From RGIG4079 sp045576735 (GTDB lineage Bacteria; Bacteroidota; Bacteroidia; Bacteroidales; Muribaculaceae), in contig JAZNGZ010000025.1 of NCBI GenBank assembly GCA_045576735.1, positions 4,031 to 68,030 on the forward strand: a DNA stretch of 64,000 nucleotides, given 5' to 3'. The translations under genes and the position numbers were made by a program. This document shows positions 26,979 through 35,237 of this stretch, one piece after another. Every line of letters begins with the position of its first letter. The stretch's first letter is position 1. The notes beneath the pieces were generated by a model. It saw only the letters and a program-made list of their open reading frames with translations, made no database searches and was not told where the DNA came from.

Positions 26979-27746
26979 TTATTTTTTACTATAGTCGGGG
27001 TATTTTTTGAATAGACTGCCCATGCGAAGTTTGATTACTCCGAAGACAGCTTCGCCAAATATGCCTGAACTCATTTTGCTCTCACCAAGTACACGATTTA
27101 CAAATATAATGGGCACTTCCTTGATTTTGAACCCATATTTATGCGCAGTGAACTTCATCTCGATTTGGAATGCATAACCTTTGAAGCGAATATTGTCGAG
27201 AGGTAATGCTTCGAGTACGCGACGAGTGTAGCAAACAAATCCGGCGGTAGTATCGCAGATTTTCATGCCGGTGACGATGCGCACATATTTAGATGCATAA
27301 TACGACATCAACACACGTCCCATAGGCCAATTCACCACGTTTACACCAGTGATATAGCGCGAACCAATCGACATGTCGGCACCATCTTTGGCACAAGCAT
27401 CATAGAGAGCCAATAAGTCATTGGGGTTGTGAGAGAAGTCGGCGTCCATCTCAAATATGTAGTCATATTTTTGTTCGATAGACCATTTAAACCCTGTAAT
27501 ATATGCAGTGCCAAGGCCGAGTTTGCCCTCACGTTGAATGAGGTGTACACGACCGGGATACTCTTGTTGTTTTCCCTTTACGATTTCGGCAGTGCCGTCG
27601 GGAGAGTTGTCGTCGATAACGAGAATGTCAAAATCTCGAGGTAAAGCTATTACTGCGTCGATAATTTTTGCTGCGTTTTCTTTCTCATTATACATGGGAA
27701 TAATGACAACGCTATCGTTACGACTAATTTTTGTTGTAGATGTCAT
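26979..27746 (-). CDS. polyprenol-phosphate mannosyltransferase (DPM1-like, GT2)
   Basis: 255 residues of a GT-A fold glycosyltransferase 2. It has VVIIPMYNEKENAAKIIDAV, VIDDNSPDGTAE with the first Asp pair, FEMDADFSHNP as the DxD-like metal site, and the acceptor-side IGSRYITG and TAGFVCYTRRVLE. There is no C-terminal membrane domain, as in single-domain DPM1 proteins. Expected reaction: transfer of mannose (or another hexose) from GDP- or UDP-sugar to polyprenyl phosphate at the inner membrane face, feeding O-glycosylation or surface glycans. In Bacteroidetes it commonly precedes pyrC, as it does here. It heads the operon. Confidence 0.88.
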   Translation of the reverse strand: MTSTTKISRNDSVVIIPMYNEKENAAKIIDAVIALPRDFDILVIDDNSPDGTAEIVKGKQQEYPGRVHLIQREGKLGLGTAYITGFKWSIEQKYDYIFEMDADFSHNPNDLLALYDACAKDGADMSIGSRYITGVNVVNWPMGRVLMSYYASKYVRIVTGMKICDTTAGFVCYTRRVLEALPLDNIRFKGYAFQIEMKFTAHKYGFKIKEVPIIFVNRVLGESKMSSGIFGEAVFGVIKLRMGSLFKKYPDYSKK

Positions 27747-27796
27747 TTGTCATGAATTTAGTCAAACACTACTTTTGCATTATAGCAATTAATACG

Positions 27797-27804
27797 CAAA
27801 GATA
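27797..27804 (-). promoter_or_regulatory. -7 box of the dpm-pyrC-ATPase-cdd operon
   Basis: On minus TATCTTTG matches TAnnTTTG, 51 bp before the ATG at 27746. A TTG about 18 bp further upstream may act as -33. Confidence 0.6.
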
Positions 27805-27919
27805 TTAATTATAATTATAATGAACAATTCAAGAAGTATAAAAATTGAGAAAATATATAAATAAATTTGATGAGAGAAGCTCACATTGATGCGTATAATG
27901 CAGTCGAGAAATATATTTC

Positions 27920-27956
27920 AAAAAAAATAGCCCCTACCAAGTTACGTTGATAGGGG
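27920..27956 (-). terminator. terminator after the aspartate aminotransferase
   Basis: A 10-bp stem (CCCCTACCAA at 27931-27940 with TTGATAGGGG at 27947-27956, one wobble) runs into a T-rich tract on minus. Confidence 0.85.
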
Positions 27957-27988
27957 TGTTTTGTCGAGAAAATATGATTAAACAAAGC

Positions 27989-29182
27989 TTATGCTAAACG
28001 AGCGAGGGCGTCTTTGATGCGACGCATTGCTTCGCGAATATTGTCATCGCTTGTAGCGTATGACAGACGTATATATCCGGGTAAGCAGAATGCTTCGCCG
28101 TCAACAGTTGCTACATGGCCTTCTTCTAGTAGATACATTGCCAAGTCGGCTGCATTGCTGATTACTTTGTCGCCATATTTTTTGCCAAAGTAGCTTGAAA
28201 CTTCGGGGAATAGGTAGAATGCGCCTTGGGGTTCATTTACTTTTATTCCGGGTATTTCACGTGCGAGCGAAACCACGAGGTCGCGACGGCGTTGGAATGC
28301 GACGCGCATGTCTTCAACGCATTGTTGCGAACCGGTGTAAGCTGCTTCAGCCGCTTTTTGTGCCACAGATGAAGCTCCTGATGTATATTGACTTTGAAGT
28401 TTATTTGTTGCTTTTGCAACCCAAAGTGGAGCTGCGATGAATCCAATACGCCAACCGGTCATTGCATAGGCTTTTGAAACTCCATTTACGATGATAGTGC
28501 GGTCTGCTATTTCGGGGAATGAACCAAGTGAGGTGAATTCTCCGGTGAAGTTGATGTGTTCGTAGATTTCATCGGCAAGGACAAGCACGTCGGGGTATTT
28601 AGCAAGCACTTCAACCAACCCTTTGAGCTCATCTTTGGTGTAAACGCTACCGGTGGGATTTGAGGGAGAGCAAAGAAGTACCATGCGGGTTTTAGGCGTG
28701 ATGGCTGCTTCGAGTTGTGCGGGAGTTACTTTGAAATCTTGCTCAATTGATGCAGGAACAAGCACGTTGGTTCCCTCTGCCAACTTTACCATTTCCACAT
28801 AGCTCACCCATGCAGGAGTGGGGATTACAACTTCATCACCGGGATTGATGACACTCAAAATTACGTTGCAAAGAGATTGCTTTGCTCCGCCCGATACAAC
28901 GATTTGTTCGGGAGTGTAATCAAGTCCATTCTCATTTTTGAGCTTGTCGGCAATAGCTTTGCGCAATGACATATATCCCGGAACGGGAGTGTAGAAAGTG
29001 AAATTTTCATCTATGGCACGTTTTGCAGCCTCTTTAATATGGTCGGGAGTGTTGAAGTCGGGCTCGCCAACCGAGAGGTTAATCACGTCGATACCTTGAG
29101 CTTTTAGCTCGTTGCTCTTTTGCGACATCGCCAATGTTTGCGATGGAGAGAGCGATTGAACACGATTAGAAATGTGAGTCAT
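27989..29182 (-). CDS. aspC: aspartate aminotransferase (class I, subgroup 1b type)
   Basis: 397 residues with NLSVGEPDFNTPDHIKEAA near the start, the PLP lysine in VSKAYAMTGWRIGF (about residue 235), CSPSNPTGSVY, ADEIYEHINF and the C-terminal substrate Arg region YIRLSYATSDDNI. It transfers an amino group between aspartate and 2-oxoglutarate; members of this branch may also use prephenate or other acceptors, so the exact role is open. It stands alone, with a -7 box 36 bp upstream and a terminator 33 bp downstream. Confidence 0.9.
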   Translation of the reverse strand: MTHISNRVQSLSPSQTLAMSQKSNELKAQGIDVINLSVGEPDFNTPDHIKEAAKRAIDENFTFYTPVPGYMSLRKAIADKLKNENGLDYTPEQIVVSGGAKQSLCNVILSVINPGDEVVIPTPAWVSYVEMVKLAEGTNVLVPASIEQDFKVTPAQLEAAITPKTRMVLLCSPSNPTGSVYTKDELKGLVEVLAKYPDVLVLADEIYEHINFTGEFTSLGSFPEIADRTIIVNGVSKAYAMTGWRIGFIAAPLWVAKATNKLQSQYTSGASSVAQKAAEAAYTGSQQCVEDMRVAFQRRRDLVVSLAREIPGIKVNEPQGAFYLFPEVSSYFGKKYGDKVISNAADLAMYLLEEGHVATVDGEAFCLPGYIRLSYATSDDNIREAMRRIKDALARLA

Positions 29183-29217
29183 TTTCTTTGAGTTGATTAA
29201 TTTTTCGTTTTATGATG

Positions 29218-29225
29218 CAAAGATA
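29218..29225 (-). promoter_or_regulatory. aspC promoter, -7 box
   Basis: On minus TATCTTTG matches TAnnTTTG, 36 bp before the ATG. Confidence 0.6.
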
Positions 29226-29384
29226 ACTTAAAAGAGTGAAATTTGAAAGTTTCACAGTGTATTTATGTGTAAATAGTGTGAAGATGCGGGTTTGGCATGA
29301 GGTTGATAACCATGTTTTAGATAAAAAATGAGCGTGCGAATAAAAAGAGATTGTCAAAAAAAGTTTTTTATTAAAAATAAATAC

Positions 29385-29392
29385 TATCTTTG
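29385..29392 (+). promoter_or_regulatory. -7 box for the lipoprotein gene at 29477
   Basis: TATCTTTG matches TAnnTTTG, 85 bp before the ATG. No clear -33 box is visible. Confidence 0.5.
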
Positions 29393-29476
29393 TGAAAATT
29401 AGATAGTCGATAAAAAAGATGTTTCGATACATGCAAAGTGTAAAATTATAGACGTTTAACATTAAATCATATGCTT

Positions 29477-30823
29477 ATGAAAAAGATTTTTAATTTGATG
29501 ATTATTGCGTTTGCAATGATGTTGGTGGCATCATGTTCAAATGGTGCGAGTGAGGTGTTAAAAATGGTTCCGGCTAAGGCTGATGCTGTGATAGTTGCTG
29601 ATATTGATGGTGTTTTGTCTGATTTTGGCATAAGTATTTCAGAAGAAGATATAACACTTCCCGAGGAATTGGATGCTCTCATAGGGAATGATTTCTCAAA
29701 GGAAAACCGCGCTCAAGCAGCTAAGATATTATCAAAAGTGAAGACAACAATAGATTGTTCGTGTGTGGTAGGCTTTCGCACTTCCGATGGGACGAATTAT
29801 GGCATAGTAGGAGTAAAAGATGCTGATATGTTGAATGAAGTGTTGACTAAAGAGTTAGGCACAGCAAAAAATATAGATGGATTCAAGGTTTATGATGCCT
29901 CGTTTTCAGCTCCGATAGTGGCCATTAAGGATAATGTGATGTGGATTTCAGATATGGGGAATAACGTTGATGGCATTAAGAATCAGATAAATGCTGCAAA
30001 GGAAAAGTCAATTACTGCAGTTGAAGGTGTAGGGTCTTTTTTATCTAGCGATGAAAATTTGAAGGTCGTTGTGTCGACAAATCTCATGGGACAATATGCA
30101 AAAGTTGAAAAAGATGGTTGGATTAGATGTTACGCCGATATAGATGGATTTAATTTGAAAATAGAGCTATCAATGGTTGATTCGGCAGGAGATGAGGTAA
30201 AACTTAATGCCGATTTCCCTGAAAAGTTAGATGGCGATATATTGGCTAAAATCCCTGAAGATGCAGTAGGCGCAGTGGCATTTCCTATGAATAAAAAGGT
30301 GGTTGAATCAATTGAGACGGCATTAAAGAGCTTTATGGGAGGAAATGAATCGCCTCAGTATGCTATGGCAAAGCCATATTTGGAATCAATTGACGGAACA
30401 GTAATGTTTGCAGTTTCGGCTACTGATTTGAGTAGTGAACAGAGCGTTAAGAATCCAAAGAACTTGAAATGCGTGGCAATGATACCTATGGCTGAAGATA
30501 AAATTGATGCCCTTTTAACATTGGCAGCTACACAAGTGGGGCAAGGTGTCGCAAAGGATGGGGAATTCTATGTAATATCTAAAGATGGCCTTAATGTGAA
30601 ATTTGGTAAACTTGACGGTTGTTTGGCAGTGTTGTTTGGTGATAATATTAAACATGGAGGTAGTAGCTTAGAAGATGTAATGAAAGGCGGATATTCGGCT
30701 ATTGCTATTGATGCAAAAGGCGTGAAGTCGTTGACTGAAGGATATTTAGAAGATGTGAAGGCTACAATAAAGGTAAACGAAGAAACGATAGAGATAAATG
30801 TAGGTATTAAGCCTGCCGTATAG
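29477..30823 (+). CDS. DUF4836-like lipoprotein
   Basis: 448 residues from the ATG at 29477 (an ATG two codons earlier, at 29471, is also possible). The signal ends LVASC (Cys20); the residues after it (SNGASE) are not a surface-export signal, so a periplasmic lipoprotein is likely. The mature protein opens VLKMVPAKADAVIVADIDGVLSD and has alternating strands and helices of about 200 residues repeated loosely twice, resembling what I recall of DUF4836 proteins. The opening pattern VLxxxPAxxDxVxVxD recurs in the next gene product after its membrane helix (VLDEIPAESDFVMVFD), so the two are probably related. Function is unknown. It has its own promoter, and a hairpin separates it from the next gene. 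Confidence 0.7.
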   Translation: MKKIFNLMIIAFAMMLVASCSNGASEVLKMVPAKADAVIVADIDGVLSDFGISISEEDITLPEELDALIGNDFSKENRAQAAKILSKVKTTIDCSCVVGFRTSDGTNYGIVGVKDADMLNEVLTKELGTAKNIDGFKVYDASFSAPIVAIKDNVMWISDMGNNVDGIKNQINAAKEKSITAVEGVGSFLSSDENLKVVVSTNLMGQYAKVEKDGWIRCYADIDGFNLKIELSMVDSAGDEVKLNADFPEKLDGDILAKIPEDAVGAVAFPMNKKVVESIETALKSFMGGNESPQYAMAKPYLESIDGTVMFAVSATDLSSEQSVKNPKNLKCVAMIPMAEDKIDALLTLAATQVGQGVAKDGEFYVISKDGLNVKFGKLDGCLAVLFGDNIKHGGSSLEDVMKGGYSAIAIDAKGVKSLTEGYLEDVKATIKVNEETIEINVGIKPAV

Positions 30824-30902
30824 ATATTAGATTTATAGGAGTTTTTAAGCATCTTCTAATAAGTTGCTCTATGAAGATTTTATAGGAATCCCCTAACGGA
30901 AG

Positions 30903-30935
30903 GCGGTGCTCATCGTAGAGGTGGCGCCGCTTTTA
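30903..30935 (+). terminator. probable terminator after the 29477 gene
   Basis: GCGGTGC (30903-30909) pairs with GCGCCGC (30924-30930, one wobble) around a 14-nt loop, followed by a short TTTTAT. Confidence 0.55.
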
Positions 30936-30984
30936 TAGAATGGGCGTAGGATTGGGATAAATCCAATGGGAAAATGTAATATAA

Positions 30985-31016
30985 TTTGTGGAAAGTCAAA
31001 TAAAATATTATCTTTG
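30985..31016 (+). promoter_or_regulatory. promoter of the zinc-ribbon/ABC operon
   Basis: TTTG (30985-30988), 20 bp, then TATCTTTG (31009-31016): both Bacteroidetes elements (-33 and -7) at standard spacing, 56 bp before the ATG. Confidence 0.72.
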
Positions 31017-31072
31017 CAAAAGGCAAACCTTAGTGATATGCGAAAAATTTAATAACTAAAAAATATGTAGAT

Positions 31073-32995
31073 ATGAAAAAGTGTCCAATTTGTTCGGAAA
31101 TAATTCCTGATTATATGACGTCTTGTACTAAATGTGGTCATGTATTTGTTGCTGCAGGTGCGTCTATGTCGGAAGGAACAGTGCCTCCTACCGGTTCTCA
31201 AAGTGTAAGTGGGGCAACTTCAGGAGGTCAGACGTTTCCTCCCGGTATTGTTGGCAATCATGGGGGTGGAGGCTCCACAATTGGCAATAGGCCAGTGTCA
31301 GGGACAAAGGGTAAGCGACCTATTGTGGCTACATTGTTAATAGCGCTTGGGGCTATAGTTGCGTTATGTGCCGGTTATTTTGTGTATAAGGCAATGTCTT
31401 CGAGTGTATTGGATGAGATACCTGCTGAGTCGGATTTTGTTATGGTGTTTGATGGCGAACAAATATTGAAATCGGCAGGTTGTAAAATGTCGGGCGGAGA
31501 ATTGGAATTATCAGACGCGCTCAATAAATTGGTAAAAAGAATGGATGCGGATGAAGTCCGACTTTTAGACGAATTAAAACAAGCTGATTGTTTTGATTTT
31601 GATAAGGTGGTATTTGTTGCCAATATGCGTAATGATGATAATGAACCCGATTATTATGAATCATATGTTGTGTTGCCGGTTGATAATCAAGAAAAAGCGG
31701 TTGAGTTTTTTGAAGATGCATTTAAGAAACTTAACTTTAGCCATGAAGATGAATATATGGTTGCAGGAGGTGGCCGAGAATATATCATAATAGATGACGA
31801 TTATTGTTGGTTACACTTTGGATCTCGTGATATTTATGAGGATTATGATAATAATTATGATTCAGAAGCTGCCAAGCACATTGCAAAGTTGAGGAGAAAA
31901 GCATCGAAAGAATCGGTCGCTGACGTTTCTTTTAAAGAAGATATTCTAGATGGAGGTAGTGCAGTCGCTGCGGTGTTTGACTCAAAAAATATGAGTGATA
32001 TATTAAATGTTGAGTGGGGTGATTATTTGGCTGATGCACAATATAATGACTTTGTTGTGGGTGCTACATTGTCGCTTGAAGGGGCTGCAATGGAGGCATC
32101 GCTACAACTATTTAGTAAAGACGGTGATAAAATAAAATTATACCCATGGGCTGGAAATGTCAATGCTGAGTTTGCAGAATATATCAATAGTAAAGATATG
32201 CTTGTGGTAGCTGGCGCAACCAATCCTGAATATAATTGGGAAAAATTGATACGAGCATTGGAAGAAGGTACTGGCGATGAAATGCCAAAAGAATATCGTG
32301 CTAAGGTTCTAGAGGCTTTAACTTCAATGGGAGGAACAGTCTCATATGCAGTGGGAATTGAAAATATTGAAAGTTTGTTGAATAAAGATTTATCGGGCCT
32401 CACATTTATGTCAATGATGGAATTCAAAGATGGCAAGCCTAAAGAATTGTTAGATGAGTTAGCTCAAAATTTAAAAGTGCTTGATGGTACAAACAATGTG
32501 TCGGTTAAATATGACAATTCTGTACTAGAAGTGAGTGTAATGGGTACAATTTTTAAGGCTGAGGTTAAGGATGGTAAATTATGGATTGCCAATCGTCCAC
32601 TTAGAGAGATGGGTAATAGCTTAATGCCTGAGTCATATTTTGACGGGAAGGCATTTGCCGCTCGTTTTGCGCTTCCTAAGGATAACCAATTTGTAAAAAT
32701 GGTAGATTTGACGGGTGATTTATTGATTGATTTATCATGTGATGGAAACGAATTATTGGCTCGAGTTGACTTTAGTGATGTCAATGGTTCGGTCGGAGTA
32801 TTAGACTTCCTTTTCACAAAGGGTCAAGAATTAATAGCTCCAAAGTATATCAATCGATTTGAGAATATGTTCTCGAAGTTTGAAGTTGATGCATCTAGCG
32901 ATTATAATAATGGTGCATATGGGGTTGACACAATTGCCGTTCCTGCTGATTCGGCATATTATGAGCCGGCGATGCCAGATTCAGCCCAATATTGA
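31073..32995 (+). CDS. zinc-ribbon membrane protein with DUF4836-like extracytoplasmic domain
   Basis: 640 residues. The first 23 form a zinc ribbon (Cys4-x2-Cys7 and Cys18-x2-Cys21, as in CPIC and CTKC). A flexible Gly/Ser/Thr-rich linker follows, then one membrane helix (about 83-105), then about 500 residues outside the cytoplasm that open like the protein at 29477. Topology therefore puts the zinc ribbon in the cytoplasm and the large domain in the periplasm. The stop overlaps the next start by one base (TGATG), so this gene, the ABC ATPase and the FtsX-like permease form one coupled operon. It could be the sensor or the periplasmic partner of that transporter. No enzyme motif is visible. 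Confidence 0.72.
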   Translation: MKKCPICSEIIPDYMTSCTKCGHVFVAAGASMSEGTVPPTGSQSVSGATSGGQTFPPGIVGNHGGGGSTIGNRPVSGTKGKRPIVATLLIALGAIVALCAGYFVYKAMSSSVLDEIPAESDFVMVFDGEQILKSAGCKMSGGELELSDALNKLVKRMDADEVRLLDELKQADCFDFDKVVFVANMRNDDNEPDYYESYVVLPVDNQEKAVEFFEDAFKKLNFSHEDEYMVAGGGREYIIIDDDYCWLHFGSRDIYEDYDNNYDSEAAKHIAKLRRKASKESVADVSFKEDILDGGSAVAAVFDSKNMSDILNVEWGDYLADAQYNDFVVGATLSLEGAAMEASLQLFSKDGDKIKLYPWAGNVNAEFAEYINSKDMLVVAGATNPEYNWEKLIRALEEGTGDEMPKEYRAKVLEALTSMGGTVSYAVGIENIESLLNKDLSGLTFMSMMEFKDGKPKELLDELAQNLKVLDGTNNVSVKYDNSVLEVSVMGTIFKAEVKDGKLWIANRPLREMGNSLMPESYFDGKAFAARFALPKDNQFVKMVDLTGDLLIDLSCDGNELLARVDFSDVNGSVGVLDFLFTKGQELIAPKYINRFENMFSKFEVDASSDYNNGAYGVDTIAVPADSAYYEPAMPDSAQY

Positions 32996-33654
32996 TGATT
33001 TCGAAAATTGAAATAAATAATGTGTTGCCACATGTTTTTGCTCAAAGTAAAAACGAAGAGGTGATAAAACGCTCACAAGTGTGGCTTCAAAAAATAAAAT
33101 TTTCTTGTCCCGATTTCTGCCTCATAGAGGCGGAATCGGGTACGGGAAAATCTTCATTATGTAGCTTTTTGTATGGGAAAAGGAATGATTATAGTGGCGA
33201 AATTTTGTTTGAAGGTGAAAATATTAATACATTTACAATCACACATTGGTGTGAGTTGCGTATTCGCTCATTAGCATTGTTGCCTCAAGAAATGTGCCTA
33301 TTCCCCGAATTGACGGCTCTTGAAAATGTGCAAATAAAAAATCAATTAACCGATTATAAAACCGAGAGCGAAATTTTTGAGATGTTTAGTAGGCTTGAAA
33401 TCCCTGAAAAATTAAATCAACCGGCATCTCAATTATCGATAGGTCAGCAACAACGTGTAGCCATAATTAGAGCATTATGTCAGCCTTTTGATTTTTTGAT
33501 TTTAGATGAGCCGGTGAGTCATCTCGATGCAAGGAATAATGATATTGTATCATCGCTAATTGTCGACGAAGTGAGACGACAAGGAGCCGGAGTTATAGCC
33601 ACATCGGTAGGAAATAAGATAAATCTCCCATTTGATGCTCAAATAAGTTTATGA
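32995..33654 (+). CDS. ABC transporter ATP-binding protein (LolD/MacB-like)
   Basis: 219 residues with Walker A (EAESGTGKSSLC), a Q-loop (LALLPQEMCLFPELTA), the signature LSIGQQQRVAIIRAL, Walker B with catalytic Glu (FLILDEPVSHLD) and a weak switch region. It is short and of the type that pairs with FtsX-like permeases (LolCDE, MacB, FtsEX). The ATG at 32995 overlaps the preceding stop by one base; a TTG one codon earlier is in frame but less likely. Its own stop overlaps the permease start by 4 bp. Such machines move lipoproteins, peptides or signals across the envelope by mechanical coupling rather than classical transport. Confidence 0.85.
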   Translation: MISKIEINNVLPHVFAQSKNEEVIKRSQVWLQKIKFSCPDFCLIEAESGTGKSSLCSFLYGKRNDYSGEILFEGENINTFTITHWCELRIRSLALLPQEMCLFPELTALENVQIKNQLTDYKTESEIFEMFSRLEIPEKLNQPASQLSIGQQQRVAIIRALCQPFDFLILDEPVSHLDARNNDIVSSLIVDEVRRQGAGVIATSVGNKINLPFDAQISL

Positions 33655-34853
33655 AGACAACGCGTGAAAATTTGGTGTGGCGATTGTTGCGCAAAAATAT
33701 AAGTGTGGCTCAAATTGCGGGGTATGCTATTGCAAATCTTGTTGGGCTGTCGATTGTGTTGACTGCGCTGCAATTTTATCTTGATGTTAGCGCATTGTGG
33801 GGCGGCGAAGACGCTTTCTTGTCAAACGACTATATTGTCGTTTCAAAGCGTATTGCATTATTTGATTCTTTTATGGGTGAGGTGTCGTTTTCCGAAGAAG
33901 AAATAGAAGAAATCGAGAACCAATCATGGGCAAATAAAGTTGGAAGATTTACATCGGCTAATTTTGATGTGAGTTTGGCGGTGAATATAGGAGGAAGAGG
34001 GATGTCGACTTATTTGTTTTTAGAAGCGATACCCGATGAGTTTTTCGACGTGAAACCCTCGGGGTGGGGATATGAACAAGGTAGCAAAGAGGTGCCAATA
34101 ATATTGTCGAAAGAGTATCTCTCGCTATATAATTTCGGATTTGCTTCATCTCAAGGATTGCCTCAGTTGAGTGAAAAGGCTATAGGTGCAGTGCCATTAA
34201 AAATGTATGTAAAAAATGAGAATACAGGCGAGGTTGAGGCATTTGATGCTCGAATTGTTGGTTTTTCTTCGCGTTTGAATACTATTGCAGTGCCACAAGA
34301 TTTTATGACATGGGCTAATGGAAAATATTCTAGGGAGGGCGCAAAATCTCCTTCGCGATTAATAATTGAGACAAAGTTGGCAGGAGACCCTGAGGCATTG
34401 AAATTTTTAAAGGGCAATGATTATGAGATAGCAGGAGAGCAAACCGACACTGATAAGATGTCGTATTTTATGACCGTGATTACTATCGTAGTAATATGTG
34501 TGGGATTAGTAATTAGTGTAATGGCGTTTTTTATTTTGGTGTTGAGTATTTATCTACTTTTGCAGAAAAATAAAGAGAAAATAGTTAATCTCCTAATGTT
34601 GGGCTATACCCCATTACAAGTGGCTCGGAGTTATTATGTGTTGGTGGGAGTGGTTAATGCAATTGTTTTGCTATTGGCTATAGCGATTGTTTTAGTGGCT
34701 TCGTCGATTTGGAAAGATGCATTGGAGGCGCTTGGTGGTGAAACCTCTTCGTTGTTATTAATGCTGTTGGTGGCAATAGTGTTGATGACGATAATAACTA
34801 TAGGCAATTTTTATATAATTTCTCGGAGTATTAAACGGAATTATTTTGGTTAA
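33651..34853 (+). CDS. FtsX-like ABC permease
   Basis: 400 residues. One N-terminal membrane segment (about 17-45) is followed by a roughly 220-residue extracytoplasmic domain, then three membrane segments (about 275-305, 325-350 and 360-390). This is the four-helix plan of FtsX/MacB/LolC permeases. The cytoplasmic loop NKEKIVNLLMLGYTPLQVARSYY fits the coupling loop seen in the family. The start overlaps the ATPase stop by ATGA. With the zinc-ribbon protein it makes a three-gene envelope system that I cannot assign to a known one: no MacA-type adaptor or LolE partner is encoded here. Confidence 0.8.
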   Translation: MKTTRENLVWRLLRKNISVAQIAGYAIANLVGLSIVLTALQFYLDVSALWGGEDAFLSNDYIVVSKRIALFDSFMGEVSFSEEEIEEIENQSWANKVGRFTSANFDVSLAVNIGGRGMSTYLFLEAIPDEFFDVKPSGWGYEQGSKEVPIILSKEYLSLYNFGFASSQGLPQLSEKAIGAVPLKMYVKNENTGEVEAFDARIVGFSSRLNTIAVPQDFMTWANGKYSREGAKSPSRLIIETKLAGDPEALKFLKGNDYEIAGEQTDTDKMSYFMTVITIVVICVGLVISVMAFFILVLSIYLLLQKNKEKIVNLLMLGYTPLQVARSYYVLVGVVNAIVLLLAIAIVLVASSIWKDALEALGGETSSLLLMLLVAIVLMTIITIGNFYIISRSIKRNYFG

Positions 34854-35237
34854 AAATGAAAAAGTCGGCCAAATGTTAAAATTTGAGCTACTTTTTAATT
34901 TGCATTTGTTAAAATTGGCTTTTTGGAAATAATTCTGAAGATAAAAGTGAACAAATTTAAAAAATTATAGTTTAATTTGTAACTTCATATGTAGCCTTAT
35001 TGTGAATAATAATCAATAAAGCCATATAGTGCATGATTTTAAAGATTGATAATATGATGCCATAGATAACACAATATTAGAAGCGTGATTAGATTTTTTT
35101 CTGTTCTCGTTTCGATTGTTGTGTATATGAAGTGCGCTTGTTTTCAATCCCTTAAATCTGAAAAACAAAATTGGAAAAAGAAAAATAGAGATTAAATAAA
35201 TTATTGTAAAACTAAGTTAAACTTAAAAGATTCTTGC
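34854..35237. other. 384-bp gene-free region upstream of the Sus operon
   Basis: Very AT-rich. It contains a direct repeat (TGTTAAAATTTG near 34874, TGTTAAAATTGG near 34907) just after the permease gene, and GGCC/TTGGC with T5 near 34916 that could serve as a weak terminator. I see no confident -7 box and no small ORF. The Sus promoter and any regulator site must lie here. Confidence 0.4.

Noticed and set aside
29477..32995. A toxin-immunity or secretion effector pair
   Set aside because: Both proteins have envelope-type signals and a zinc ribbon or lipobox, but no nuclease, deaminase or pore motif is visible.
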